64,000 nt of DNA from Candidatus Uabimicrobium amorphum (GCF_009002475.1 NZ_AP019860.1:62001-126000); one strand, 5' to 3'. Numbered from the stretch's first letter, positions 38,409 to 47,547 are shown. Numbers and translations are program-made. Notes: a model not told the origin generated them from the letters alone.

Positions 38409-39275
38409 TCAATAAATTTGATGTAGCGCTTGCGTATACCAAACCCAAAGAATACTTCCATATCCCGCGGCATTGATACCAAAACCTAATAGATTATATT
38501 GTGCGATACTGTACGGCATTTTTTTATTGAGATACACGAAGTCAAAAATCAACCACAAGATCACAAATATCATATAGGCGGCAAGCATATACGCGTGAAA
38601 AACAGCGTAGAGAATGACGGCTTCTGCCACGACAAGGGCAATGACTAATAGTTTGGTGGCATCGTTGCCGATCACCGTTGCGGTTGTCCTTCTCCCGGCT
38701 TTTCTGTCGGGCTCTATGTCCATAATTTCCCCGATGAGTTGTGCCAGGATGCAAAATATTCCCAGGTAAACCATGGATTGCCACGGAAGGCTGGGAAAGT
38801 CATTTAAGTAAGTACACAAAGGCACGATGATTAACATTCCTAGGATATTTACCAGTTCTAAAGGTGGCACTCCTCTAAGCCCATACTTAGGTAAATTGTA
38901 TGTGATATTCACTAGGTAGATACAAAATAACACCACGGCCATTGGCCAACCGCAATACCAAATAAAAAATATGATAAATGGTAGTTGCGCAATGATAATC
39001 GGAGTCATTAAACCTTGCAGTTGTTCTTTTGTCCCCTTTGCCCCCCACAAAAAGCTATTCTTACGCGGATTATGGCGGTCGGTTTCGTAGTCCACCATAT
39101 CATTCCATCCATAAATCATAAAATTTAATGGAAACGTGGCATAGATAAAGCCAATCCAAAAAGGCCATGTGTAAATAGACTGTGTACCAACGACGGGTAA
39201 AAGATATACCCACAACGTTTGGAACCAAAGTCCTGGTCGCGAGACTTTGAGATAAAAGGTAAGGTTATTGGACAT
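38409..39275 (-). CDS. UbiA-family prenyltransferase
   Basis: The 288-residue protein is a polytopic membrane protein with about eight or nine hydrophobic helices. It carries both aspartate-rich motifs of the UbiA family: YGWNDMVDYETDRHNPRK and EIMDIEPDRKAGRRT. These bind magnesium and the prenyl diphosphate. Members attach prenyl chains to aromatic quinone precursors, heme or lipids; the acceptor here cannot be told, and no other quinone genes are adjacent. The frame is open to 39350, but ATG 39275 gives MSNNLTFYLKVSRPG, the normal family N-terminus. It overlaps the upstream tautomerase gene by 11 nt, so the two are co-expressed. Confidence 0.85.
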   Translation of the reverse strand: MSNNLTFYLKVSRPGLWFQTLWVYLLPVVGTQSIYTWPFWIGFIYATFPLNFMIYGWNDMVDYETDRHNPRKNSFLWGAKGTKEQLQGLMTPIIIAQLPFIIFFIWYCGWPMAVVLFCIYLVNITYNLPKYGLRGVPPLELVNILGMLIIVPLCTYLNDFPSLPWQSMVYLGIFCILAQLIGEIMDIEPDRKAGRRTTATVIGNDATKLLVIALVVAEAVILYAVFHAYMLAAYMIFVILWLIFDFVYLNKKMPYSIAQYNLLGFGINAAGYGSILWVWYTQALHQIY

Positions 39276-39624
39276 GGTGTACTTTCTTAAAGTATTGTGG
39301 GCGTAGTATATCGCGAACTTCCACGGTGATTTGCATTCCCATTGTCGCACTTGTAAAAACTTCGTTTAATATTTTTAGGGCATTTTCGCCGATTTGAGAC
39401 TTTACCTCAGGAGATCTTCCTTCTAGCAAGGCAATTTCTAAGTGAACAAATGCTTGTGCTTTTTCATCCCCTAATAAAAAATCGGAAGTTACATGAACGC
39501 GACTTTTACAGTTTTGTGGCGGAACGTCTGCGCAATCTTGTAATACTTTTTGTAGAGCGAGAAATAGATCGTTGTAACTCTGCATCTCTATATTTTGAGA
39601 AAGTTCTATTTTGATATGAGGCAT
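39265..39624 (-). CDS. 5-carboxymethyl-2-hydroxymuconate isomerase (CHMI/HpaF)-like tautomerase
   Basis: This 119-residue protein begins MPHIKIELSQNIE, which leaves an N-terminal proline as catalytic base after Met removal, as in the tautomerase superfamily. The DFLLGDEKAQAFVHLEIALLEGRS stretch and the C-terminal ITVEVRDI...YFKK fit the CHMI family, which isomerises a homoprotocatechuate degradation intermediate. No other aromatic-degradation genes are present, so the true substrate may differ. It is the first gene of a two-gene minus-strand unit with the UbiA prenyltransferase and is divergent from comEC. Confidence 0.72.
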   Translation of the reverse strand: MPHIKIELSQNIEMQSYNDLFLALQKVLQDCADVPPQNCKSRVHVTSDFLLGDEKAQAFVHLEIALLEGRSPEVKSQIGENALKILNEVFTSATMGMQITVEVRDILRPQYFKKVHHVQ

Positions 39625-39724
39625 AACAAACTCCAGTTGTTTTGTCGTAGCTTGTGTTTAAATGATATCTAGTGGAACTGTTTATTGCTGTTGAATGAAA
39701 ACAATATTAATTCTTGGAGGAGAT

Positions 39725-41908
39725 ATGACGCGGTTGTCGATAGGTCTATTTCTCACACTTTACTCGCTAGGTATCGCATTGGCTATTTTTTATGCCAGTT
39801 ATATATGGATGTTTTTTGCGATTTTTGTCGTGGGGATGCTAGCTCCAAAGCGCAATTTTTTGGTGATTGTCTTTGTCATTACTCTAAGTGGGTTTTTGAG
39901 AGTGAATATTGAAAAGTTAACACAACCACAACTTTTTTTTAATGATAACACCGTAGTTACCGTGCGAGGAATTTTGATCGACAACGTTTTTGCTTTGCGG
40001 CAACAGCAAAAAAATACGCGACGTAGTTTTGTTATACAAGTTTGCTCTCGAAAAGTAAACAACAAATGGGTGGAAATGCGTTGTAAAATGTATGTTGTTG
40101 TATTTTTTGCAGTAGAGTGTGATTATTTGAGAGGTGGTTATTTTGAAGTAGATGGGATAATTCGTCATATCAGAAAACCGCGTAATCCCGGAGAATTTAA
40201 TCGTCGGTTATTTGCGATGTCACGAGGGGTTTTCTATGATTTGTACGTCAAAAAAGAAGGCTTGCGGTTTTTGTCAACGTATCGCGGCTGCCCACTGTTC
40301 AATTTTGCAAAGTTTTTGCAGGCAAAAATTGCGAAATATTTGGTGAAAGAATTTGGTACCAAGGTGGGAGGTGTTGCGGCAGCACTTTGTTTTGGCGAAC
40401 GTTTTTTTTTAGATTCCTCTTTGCGCGATGAGTTTGTGGAAAGTGGGGCAATGCATTTATTGGCCATTTCTGGTTTTCACATCGTGATCATCACTGGGAT
40501 CTTGCTACGGTTATGCACCATCGTATTTCGCGACTACTATACATCTGTTTTCACAACTTTATTTTTGCTGATTGTATACGCATTCATCGCGGGAATGACA
40601 GTGTCGATTACTCGGGCGGTGGTGATGATGTGCATTTATTTGCTTTCCTCTATCGTCGGACGAGAAAAAAATGCCATGCATAGTTTGTTAGTGACAGCAT
40701 TGGCATTTTTATTTTTTGATCCATTTCACATACTGCGCATTGATTTTCAGATGTCCTTCATTGTGTGTTTTTTTATACTGCATGTTGGAGATCGCGATAC
40801 GACAGACTCTTTTACCACAAAATTAAAGGACAATATTATTGTGGCAGTTGTCGCTACTCTAAGTTCATTTCCATTAACAGCGTACTATTTTTACTCTATC
40901 GCTCCTGCGGCAATGATTACCGGTTTTGCATTATACATACCAATATACATGTCGTTGCTACTGGTTCTTACATGGGTTTTTTCTCCTGTGAGTTTGACTT
41001 TTATTGGCGACAGCTTTTTTGGAATGGTGTATGGGAACATTGCTCTACTATTGTGGTTGTTGGGTTGTGTTCGTTCGATACCAGGAGGATTCTTTTACGT
41101 TCCACAACCCCACATGTGGCAAATATTGGTTTTTTATTTGCTGCTCATGATAACGAGGCCACGCAATATCATGGTGGTTTGTGTTCTTTTTGTGATTTTT
41201 TGTACGATGATTTTCTTCAGAATTGAACAGGACTTTCGTTTAACCGTACTTGATGTAGGACATGGAGATTGTATCTTTGTCGAAAAAAATGGACGAAACT
41301 ATTTGTACGATTGCGGGAGCTTTCGCATATTATCTTTTCTGAGAGCGAAAGGTATTTATCGAATCGATGCGGTGATTATATCTCATGGTGACATTGATCA
41401 CTGTCGTGCGTTGTCTGCATTGATACAAAGCGTTCACGTTGACAAAATAATTTGTAACTCTCATTTTGCCGCGACACCACTAGCTTCTGAGGTCTCTAAA
41501 TATGGAGTTGAGTTATGCGTAGTGCGTGATCGAGAACACGCCGAAGGTTTTACTTTTTTGTATCCCGGTGAGTTTTTTGAAAACAAAAAAGCCACAGATA
41601 ACGATCATTCATTGGGTGTGTTATGTGAGATACATGGCAAAAAAATTGTCTTACTTGGCGATATGGAAGACAAAGCTCTGCGCATACTTCTCGAATATAA
41701 TATTCAGGATGTGTATTTGATGCAAGTTCCACATCATGGCTCAAAAAATAACTTTACAGAGAAGTTATTGCGAAAGTGGCGACCCAAATACGCTACTTTG
41801 AGCAGTAAAAAAACCTTTCCTTGTTTAAACACTCTTCATTTGTATGCTAAGTATAGTGTTAAGGTATTGGCCACATATTCACGGGGAGCGATTGTGGTTC
41901 ACTGGTGA
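39725..41908 (+). CDS. comEC: ComEC/Rec2 DNA uptake channel
   Basis: ComEC carries single-stranded DNA across the inner membrane during transformation. The 727-residue protein has the three expected parts: an N-terminal membrane and OB-like part (about 1-180, with GYFEVDGIIRHIRKPRNPGEFNRR), the competence domain with many helices (AALCFGERF, GAMHLLAISGFHIVIITG), and a C-terminal metallo-beta-lactamase domain (LDVGHGDCIFVEKNG, SHGDIDHCRAL, VPHHGSKN). ATG 39725 is chosen because GGAGGAG lies just upstream (spacing 4 from GGAGG); ATG 39695 has no Shine-Dalgarno. No other competence genes are in the window. Confidence 0.9.
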   Translation: MTRLSIGLFLTLYSLGIALAIFYASYIWMFFAIFVVGMLAPKRNFLVIVFVITLSGFLRVNIEKLTQPQLFFNDNTVVTVRGILIDNVFALRQQQKNTRRSFVIQVCSRKVNNKWVEMRCKMYVVVFFAVECDYLRGGYFEVDGIIRHIRKPRNPGEFNRRLFAMSRGVFYDLYVKKEGLRFLSTYRGCPLFNFAKFLQAKIAKYLVKEFGTKVGGVAAALCFGERFFLDSSLRDEFVESGAMHLLAISGFHIVIITGILLRLCTIVFRDYYTSVFTTLFLLIVYAFIAGMTVSITRAVVMMCIYLLSSIVGREKNAMHSLLVTALAFLFFDPFHILRIDFQMSFIVCFFILHVGDRDTTDSFTTKLKDNIIVAVVATLSSFPLTAYYFYSIAPAAMITGFALYIPIYMSLLLVLTWVFSPVSLTFIGDSFFGMVYGNIALLLWLLGCVRSIPGGFFYVPQPHMWQILVFYLLLMITRPRNIMVVCVLFVIFCTMIFFRIEQDFRLTVLDVGHGDCIFVEKNGRNYLYDCGSFRILSFLRAKGIYRIDAVIISHGDIDHCRALSALIQSVHVDKIICNSHFAATPLASEVSKYGVELCVVRDREHAEGFTFLYPGEFFENKKATDNDHSLGVLCEIHGKKIVLLGDMEDKALRILLEYNIQDVYLMQVPHHGSKNNFTEKLLRKWRPKYATLSSKKTFPCLNTLHLYAKYSVKVLATYSRGAIVVHW

Positions 41909-41930
41909 TATTTTACTAAAATGGTAACAC

Positions 41931-41972
41931 TGTCTACAAAAAATAAAAAGATGTGTCTACAAAAATCTACAG
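41931..41972 (+). repeat. Short direct repeats upstream of the sigma-54-type promoter
   Basis: TGTCTACAAAAA occurs at 41931-41942 and 41954-41965, followed at once by TCTACA. The copies lie about 115-150 nt upstream of the -24/-12 element at 42080, where enhancer sites for sigma-54 activators usually sit. The role is inference. Confidence 0.4.
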
Positions 41973-42079
41973 TTATGATGTGGACGATCACTGTTGTAAA
42001 AATCCCTTAAGATGTTTTTTGGCTTTAAGTCTTTTAATTGTAAAGTTTTAAGTTTTTTGTTTTGAGAAAAAAATAATGT

Positions 42080-42095
42080 TTGGCATAGTTGTTGC
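42080..42095 (+). promoter_or_regulatory. Sigma-54 (-24/-12) promoter
   Basis: TTGGCATAGTTGTTGC places GG at 42082-42083 and GC at 42094-42095 with exactly 10 nt between, as sigma-54 requires. It agrees well with the TGGCAC-N5-TTGC consensus. It lies about 57 nt upstream of the sigma factor start. Confidence 0.65.
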
Positions 42096-42152
42096 TTTAC
42101 TCTAGGGCGAGTCAAGACAATGGTAAATTTCACAATTATGAGGGAGAGAGTT

Positions 42153-42983
42153 ATGATGGGTGATCCAAACTTAAAAGAATATCTTCAGGAAATCAGAGAA
42201 TATCCAATTTTGAAAGCGAAAGAGGAAAAGAGACTATTCAAACTTTGTATAGACGGAGATGAAAAAGCACGTGAGAATTTGATCACTTCAAACCTACGTT
42301 TAGTTGTAAGTATTGCCAAGAAATACGTCAACTGTGGTTTGCCGTTTATTGATCTTATTGAAGAGGGCAATGTGGGGCTAATTTACGCAGTCGAAAGATT
42401 TGATCCTGAAAAAGGTTGCCGATTTTCAACATATGCAACGTGCTGGATTAAACACTCTATATGTCGCGCTATTACAGAAAAAAATCAATTAGTACGTATT
42501 CCTGCGTACATGAAAAAAATTATTAGCCAATGCAAAGAACAAATTGCGATTATGATACGTGAATCGGGTAAAACTCCCACTGTACAAGAAGTTGTTGAGA
42601 GAACAAATTTGCAGAAGACAAAAAAGAGTATTATTCACGAAGCTCTTATGACAACTCAGGCTTTGGAATCCATGCAAAGTTTGTATACTTTGAATGCAAA
42701 CCAGGACTGGATAGAAGATCGTAAAACAAATAATACTTTACAACAAATATTTGATAAGAGCGAATTTGAATGGATTATGGGTATTATTGACGGTTTGGAT
42801 TCCAAAAGAGCACAAGTAATTAGATTGCGATATGGTTTGGACGGAAAATCTCCGATGACATTAAAAGAAATCGCGTCGCTTTTAAAGTTGACGAAAGAGC
42901 GTATTCGCCAAATCGAAAAAGAAACTTTGTCAATGTTAAGACAAATCATTAAAAGAAGAAAGGCCTCTGATTGTGCACTTTAG
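42153..42983 (+). CDS. Sigma-70-family RNA polymerase sigma factor (RpoD/SigA-like, no region 1.1)
   Basis: The 276-residue protein has sigma region 1.2 (LKEYLQEIREYPIL), region 2 (NLRLVVSIAKKYVNCGLPFIDLIEEGNVGLIYAVERFDPEKG...FSTYATCWIKHSI), region 3 and region 4 (LRYGLDGKSPMTLKEIASLLKLTKERIRQIEKETLSMLR). Region 1.1 and the long spacer of housekeeping sigma factors are absent, so it is a group 2 or 3 alternative factor. ATG 42153 or 42156 follows AGGGAGAGAG; the ORF upstream to 42120 has no ribosome binding site. A sigma-54-type promoter precedes it and a strong hairpin follows, so it is probably transcribed alone and on demand. Confidence 0.88.
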   Translation: MMGDPNLKEYLQEIREYPILKAKEEKRLFKLCIDGDEKARENLITSNLRLVVSIAKKYVNCGLPFIDLIEEGNVGLIYAVERFDPEKGCRFSTYATCWIKHSICRAITEKNQLVRIPAYMKKIISQCKEQIAIMIRESGKTPTVQEVVERTNLQKTKKSIIHEALMTTQALESMQSLYTLNANQDWIEDRKTNNTLQQIFDKSEFEWIMGIIDGLDSKRAQVIRLRYGLDGKSPMTLKEIASLLKLTKERIRQIEKETLSMLRQIIKRRKASDCAL

Positions 42984-43001
42984 ATTTTAAATATGTAGTT
43001 T

Positions 43002-43043
43002 AAGGCGCGCTTTCTACGATGAGATGTAGAACGCGCTGCCTTT
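43002..43043 (+). terminator. Terminator hairpin after the sigma factor gene
   Basis: AAGGCGCGCTTTCTAC pairs with GTAGAACGCGCTGCCTT with minor bulges, followed by TTTCT. It lies about 20 nt after the sigma factor stop. Confidence 0.7.
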
Positions 43044-43473
43044 CTGGAAAAAGCACTTCCTGAATTTAAATTTTTCTTGCCCCTTTTTCTATGAAAATGT
43101 TATTATCTCCCCAAGTTTAAGGTAGCTGGACAAAAGTCTTTAGGCTCTTTGGCTTTTCAGCTTATGACCTCTCTAGAGCTAAGATACGCAATAGAGTTTT
43201 GTTTCATTCATGATATCAAGGTGTTATTTGTGATAATACAATATTTTATCAACGACTACCCCTTGCGTTAAAATGTGGCGATTTCTGTTGCAATAAATCG
43301 TACTTACGTATCTTACTCCATAAACATATTCCAAATTTATGCTAGAAATGTCCAAAATACTTTCGCTCAGCTATTAAGGTCGTTCCGTATTTTGTGAAAG
43401 ACCACTGAGACAGCCACAAAGCATTTTCCTATGTTTCAAATTGTACTTCCATTACAAAATTGAGGAAGATATT
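43044..43473. other. Intergenic region without a recognised gene
   Basis: These 430 nt are AT-rich and have no convincing ORF. I see no tRNA or known riboswitch. A sigma-54-like string (TGGCGATTTCTGTTGC, about 43276-43291) has GG and GC 11 nt apart instead of 10. The region probably holds the promoter and a long leader of the PEGA lipoprotein gene. Confidence 0.5.
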
Positions 43474-46400
43474 ATGAATTTTGCAAGCAATTTTTGGATA
43501 ATCTTAAGCCTATTTGTGTTTTTGGTTTCGTGTGAAATGCAAATACCAAATAGCAAAAAAAAGAAAACCAAAAATTTACATAGCGTTTCCATCGAAGGAA
43601 CTATTTTACCAGATGAAGTTTATGTCGATGGAAAGTTAACGAAAATAGATGAAATAAAGCTAAAGCCAGGTAATTATGAACTCGTTTTGAAAAAGAATGG
43701 CTACGAAACAGTAAAAGAAAAGGTAGTTATAAAAAAAGAGTCAAAGGAAACGACACATTCTATTAAGCCAAGTTGGAAGCAGGTATTATGTGAGCTAGAA
43801 GTGTCTGTGGCTTATGGTGCCAAGCCTTTGTCAAAAGACGAGCTACGTGTATTGTTGAAAATAGGAGATGAAGAAAAGCTCTTAAAGGAAACAACATTAA
43901 CCGTTTTACCTGGAAAATATAATGTAACAATTAGTCATCCAGGTTACGAAACAATCACTCATCGCGGTGAAGTCAATGTTGGACAAAAAAGCGAGCGTTT
44001 GAGTTTTACCCTGAAAGCCTTACCGCGCAGTTTTTATCTAGAAGCATCTTCTGAAGGCAAAAAATTAGATACAGCAAGTTTGAAAGTTATTATCGATGGC
44101 CGCACATTACTTGGTAATAAGATACTTCCAGGAACTCATAAACTGCAAGTGGAACTTGAAGGATATAAAAGTTTTTCAGACAATATTGATGTCGATGGGG
44201 CGGGTAGTCCTTTCAAATATAAAGTTGATTTGGAAAAACTACCAAAGAAAATAGACGTTGCAGATGCTGGTGGTGAGACAAACACCAATGTAGGCGGCGA
44301 AACCAACGCTGGTGGTGAGACAGACGCTAAAACAGGTGGCGAAACCAACGTAGGCGGAGAAACCAATGTAGGCGGCGAGACAGACGCTAAAACAGGCGGC
44401 GAAACCAACGTAGGCGGTGAGACAGACGCTAAGACAGGTGGCGAAACCAACGTAGGTGGTGAGACAGACGCTAAAACAGGTGGCGAAACCAATGTAGGTG
44501 GCGAAACCAATGTAGGCGGCGAGACAGACGCTAAAACAGGCGGCGAAACCAACGTAGGTGGCGAAACCAATGTAGGCGGTGAGACAGACGCTAAAACAGG
44601 CGGAGAAACCAATGTAGGCGGTGAGACAGACGCTAAAACAGGTGGAGAAACCAATGTAGGCGGTGAGACAGACGCTAAAACAGGCGGCGAAACCAACGTA
44701 GGTGGAGAAACCAACGTAGGCGGCGAGACAGACGCTAAGACAGGCGGCGAAACCAACGTAGGCGGCGAGACAGACGCTAAGACAGGCGGCGAAACCAACG
44801 TAGGCGGCGAAACCAACGTAGGCGGCGAGACAGACGCTAAAACAGGCGGCGAAACCAACGTAGGCGGCGAAACCAACGTAGGCGGCGAGACAGACGCTAA
44901 AACAGGTGGCGAAACCAACGTAGGCGGCGAAACCAACGTAGGCGGCGAGACAGACGCTAAGACAGGTGGCGAAACCAACGTAGGTGGCGAGACAGACGCC
45001 AAAACAGGCGGTGAAACCGTAGCAAAATGTTCTGTTGATTTAAAGTTGATGAGTAGTTATGCGGCACAAACTCCTTATCTTGTAAAAGCGGATAAGGCAA
45101 CATTAAATGGAGTTGATATTGCTGGTAACAGTTTTGAACCAGGAGAGTATGATTTTGTTGCAGAGGTAAATGGATATAACTCTATTAGCAAGAAAGTAAC
45201 TATTCCTGCAGGTTCACAATTATTTGTTCTTAAGGAAGATCTTGAAGTTTCTAAACGAGATATTTCTTTAGAAATACTCGCCAACTATCCAGTAAACGAA
45301 ATCTTACAAGCAGATGAAGTATTGGTGGATGGTGAAAAGTTTTCTGGCAAAATATTACCTGGCAAAAACTACAAATTTGTTATTCATAAAGTAGGTTACG
45401 AAGAATGGCAAAGAGATATCTATGTAGATATGGGAGTACATCCTCAACTTGTTAAAGCATTGCTAACGGTAAAAAATACTTTTGTGACATTTGTTGTTAC
45501 TAACAACAAGACGAATGAAGCAGTGTCTGAATACATTGTAAAGATGAATGGACAAAAGTACGATGGAGCCACAGCGTATTTTCCAGGAAAATATACTGTA
45601 AACTGTGAAAAAGAAGGTTACGAGACGTTAACCAAAGAGGTGAACGTTGTACCATCTAACGAAGCACAAAAAGTGGAACTGACACTTACTCCAAAACCAG
45701 AAGAGAAAAAAATTGTTCCTATCCCTGTAGAGCTACAAGCATTTAGCGATGCTGATACAACAGCACCGATTAAAGTAGATATTCTCACCATTAACGATCG
45801 CTCTTACACTCCAGGTTTCAAAATTCTTCCAGGAAAATACACTGTTGTGGCATATACAAATGGTCACCAGATGTACCAAAAAGATATTGAGATTACCAAT
45901 GACAAGGATGTGTTTAGTACAAAAGTGGTTTTAGAATCTACACTGCGAAATTTACGTATCCAATATGAATATGATGTAGCACCAGCAGCGGGCTATCCTG
46001 AGTGTAAACTTGAGATGATCAATGTTGTCACAAAAAAATCATTTGTGCCCACCAATGGCCAAATGATTAAACCTGGAAAGTACGAAGTTGTTGTACAGCA
46101 AAAAGGTTACACCTATTCTGGTAAAAAGGATATCTTTATCGAACCGAATACAATGGAATTCGAATTAAAGATACCACTAGTTCTCGGTAAGAAAGCCGAA
46201 AAACCAGTGGAAGATAAAACGCAAGAAAAAACGGAAAATAAAACCAAACCGCGTGTTCTTGTCGTGAAAGGTGTCAACCCAGATACTCTAGAAAAAATAA
46301 CACCGTTTAAAGTTTTCATCGATGGTAAGCTATACATGAATGATCCTATCGAAGTAGGTAAAGAGTGTAAGCTACGCGTGTTGTTTAGTACATACAAGAC

Positions 46401-46965
46401 GTATGAAGGTAGTGCGAAAATAGAGCCTGGTGAAGGATCGCAAGTATTGCAAGTTGATTTGCAACTTCTAAAGAAAATTGTTTTACTAGAAGCCAGCAAA
46501 ACAATGAAATACGACAATATTGAATATGCATTTGAGTTCTTTGCTGACAAGAAACAAATTCCCGAACATTTGGTGACCGTTTACGAAGCAAAAGGACAAG
46601 TGGAATTTCATTTGTATGTCGATTCGGAAGCCAAAGGTGTCAATGTGCATAGTGGTTACCGTTATGCCGAGAAGTCTTTGCTAAAAGAACGTCAAAAAAT
46701 TGGGTATTTGGCAAGACTTTCTTGTGAACACTTAGTGAATCACTTGTCTCAAGTTAAAGATGAACAAGGTGCAGAAGCATTTGTTTCTTCATTGAACGAG
46801 GCTATGCGTTATGATTCTTCTATTAGACGCTATTGGGAAGATGAAGAAAAAGAACAACTTCTTGATTTCTTACAGTCTTCTCTTGATTCTCTTGACACCG
46901 ACGATTCAACTTTGATTGAAAAAGTAGAAGATGTTGTCGGCAAGTTGGAAAGAATGCTTGAGTAG
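43474..46965 (+). CDS. PEGA-repeat lipoprotein with long GGETNV/GGETDAKT repeat
   Basis: A lipoprotein signal (MNFASNFWIILSLFVFLVSC) gives a lipidated Cys at about 20. Several PEGA-like beta domains follow, each with a pattern such as LKPGNYELVLKKNGYETVKEKV or ILPGKYTVVAYTNGHQMYQKDI; I count about eight around the repeat. Residues about 265-515 are a Gly/Glu/Thr-rich repeat that should be disordered. The last 130 residues are helical. The frame is open from 43441, but ATG 43474 has GAGGAAG 5 nt upstream. PEGA domains are found in surface or envelope proteins, so a long surface-exposed stalk protein is inferred. Confidence 0.82.
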   Translation: MNFASNFWIILSLFVFLVSCEMQIPNSKKKKTKNLHSVSIEGTILPDEVYVDGKLTKIDEIKLKPGNYELVLKKNGYETVKEKVVIKKESKETTHSIKPSWKQVLCELEVSVAYGAKPLSKDELRVLLKIGDEEKLLKETTLTVLPGKYNVTISHPGYETITHRGEVNVGQKSERLSFTLKALPRSFYLEASSEGKKLDTASLKVIIDGRTLLGNKILPGTHKLQVELEGYKSFSDNIDVDGAGSPFKYKVDLEKLPKKIDVADAGGETNTNVGGETNAGGETDAKTGGETNVGGETNVGGETDAKTGGETNVGGETDAKTGGETNVGGETDAKTGGETNVGGETNVGGETDAKTGGETNVGGETNVGGETDAKTGGETNVGGETDAKTGGETNVGGETDAKTGGETNVGGETNVGGETDAKTGGETNVGGETDAKTGGETNVGGETNVGGETDAKTGGETNVGGETNVGGETDAKTGGETNVGGETNVGGETDAKTGGETNVGGETDAKTGGETVAKCSVDLKLMSSYAAQTPYLVKADKATLNGVDIAGNSFEPGEYDFVAEVNGYNSISKKVTIPAGSQLFVLKEDLEVSKRDISLEILANYPVNEILQADEVLVDGEKFSGKILPGKNYKFVIHKVGYEEWQRDIYVDMGVHPQLVKALLTVKNTFVTFVVTNNKTNEAVSEYIVKMNGQKYDGATAYFPGKYTVNCEKEGYETLTKEVNVVPSNEAQKVELTLTPKPEEKKIVPIPVELQAFSDADTTAPIKVDILTINDRSYTPGFKILPGKYTVVAYTNGHQMYQKDIEITNDKDVFSTKVVLESTLRNLRIQYEYDVAPAAGYPECKLEMINVVTKKSFVPTNGQMIKPGKYEVVVQQKGYTYSGKKDIFIEPNTMEFELKIPLVLGKKAEKPVEDKTQEKTENKTKPRVLVVKGVNPDTLEKITPFKVFIDGKLYMNDPIEVGKECKLRVLFSTYKTYEGSAKIEPGEGSQVLQVDLQLLKKIVLLEASKTMKYDNIEYAFEFFADKKQIPEHLVTVYEAKGQVEFHLYVDSEAKGVNVHSGYRYAEKSLLKERQKIGYLARLSCEHLVNHLSQVKDEQGAEAFVSSLNEAMRYDSSIRRYWEDEEKEQLLDFLQSSLDSLDTDDSTLIEKVEDVVGKLERMLE
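44266..45018 (+). repeat. In-frame 18/24-bp repeat array
   Basis: The array is built from an 18-bp unit encoding GGETNV and a 24-bp unit encoding GGETDAKT. There are 14 GGETDAKT units, each preceded by one or two GGETNV units (the first block is a variant). Units differ mainly at synonymous third positions. Downstream copies (about 44.7-45.0 kb) are nearly identical, which indicates recent expansion there. Both units are multiples of three, so copy-number change keeps the frame. Confidence 0.95.
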
Positions 46966-46982
46966 TTCTTTCTTCTATGATA

Positions 46983-47117
46983 AAGCAGGGTCGAAGAGCC
47001 ACTCTTCTTCGACTTTGCTTGGAACCTAGCTAGTACTCTGGTGATTGCTGTGAAAGCAATACCAAACTAGATAGGTTCTAGTGTGATAGAGATGGTTCTA
47101 TAAAGATCCATCTCTAT
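46983..47117. other. Three consecutive hairpins after the PEGA gene
   Basis: Hairpin 1 (46983-47020) pairs AAGCAGGGTCGAAGAG with CTTCTTCGACTTTGCTT. Hairpin 2 (47022-47078) pairs GAACCTAGCTAGT with ACTAGATAGGTTC and has an inner stem GGTGATTGCT/AGCAATACC. Hairpin 3 (47086-47117) pairs ATAGAGATGG with CCATCTCTAT. None is followed by a clear T-run. The set could be a structured small RNA, a 3' UTR or a repeat remnant. The rest of the gap to 47274 contains the next promoter. Confidence 0.6.
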
Positions 47118-47172
47118 TGTGCTGTTAAACATAAATTTTGTGGGTTATGTATCTTGAACTTTAAAGACTAGT

Positions 47173-47200
47173 TTGCAAAAAAAAGAATACATGCTACAAT
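47173..47200 (+). promoter_or_regulatory. Sigma-70-type promoter
   Basis: TTGCAA and TACAAT are spaced by 16 nt, about 75 nt upstream of the GTG start at 47275. The leader that follows contains TAGGGCGAGTC, also found in the leader of the sigma factor gene. Confidence 0.55.
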
Positions 47201-47274
47201 AAATGCAAAACAAATAAAGTTAGGGCGAGTCTCTAATAATGTCGACTTATAGTTGAAGAAAGGAAGCGTGAACA

Positions 47275-47547
47275 GTGGGGATCCATGACAATGATATGTC
47301 GATAAATCCAAAGCAAGGGCAACAGATTAGACAGCTAATTGAAAAATTGCAGCTAACTCTTCGTGAAAGACTTCTTGAAGAGTTATGGGATGACAAAGAT
47401 TGTTTAGAAGAAGCAATAGAACATCCTGAATCATACTCTTATAAATTCCAAACATACAAAGAACAATATTTAGACAAATTGTCTGATTTACAACGCATTT
47501 GGAACGAGTTGGTTACGTTGGAAAAAACCAGGTACCGAAATAAATAA
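47275..47547 (+). CDS. Small hypothetical protein, 90 residues
   Basis: I do not recognise a family. The protein is helical and highly charged, with a core QQIRQLIEKLQLTLRERLLEEL and likely coiled-coil character. It has no signal peptide or membrane segment. The GTG start at 47275 has AGGAAG 8 nt upstream; ATG 47296 is a weaker alternative. A sigma-70-type promoter lies upstream and a terminator downstream, which supports a real, independently transcribed gene. A regulatory or protein-binding role is possible but unsupported. Confidence 0.6.
   Translation: MGIHDNDMSINPKQGQQIRQLIEKLQLTLRERLLEELWDDKDCLEEAIEHPESYSYKFQTYKEQYLDKLSDLQRIWNELVTLEKTRYRNK

Noticed and set aside
43276..43291. Third sigma-54-like promoter upstream of the PEGA gene
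   Set aside because: GG and GC are 11 nt apart instead of the strictly required 10.
44136..45002. A 288-codon open frame on the minus strand through the repeat array
   Set aside because: It is a by-product of the 6-bp-periodic repeat on the plus strand; it has no ribosome binding site and is a pure low-complexity peptide.
44266..45018. Possible CRISPR array
   Set aside because: The repeats are contiguous 18- and 24-bp coding units with no unique spacers and keep an open reading frame.
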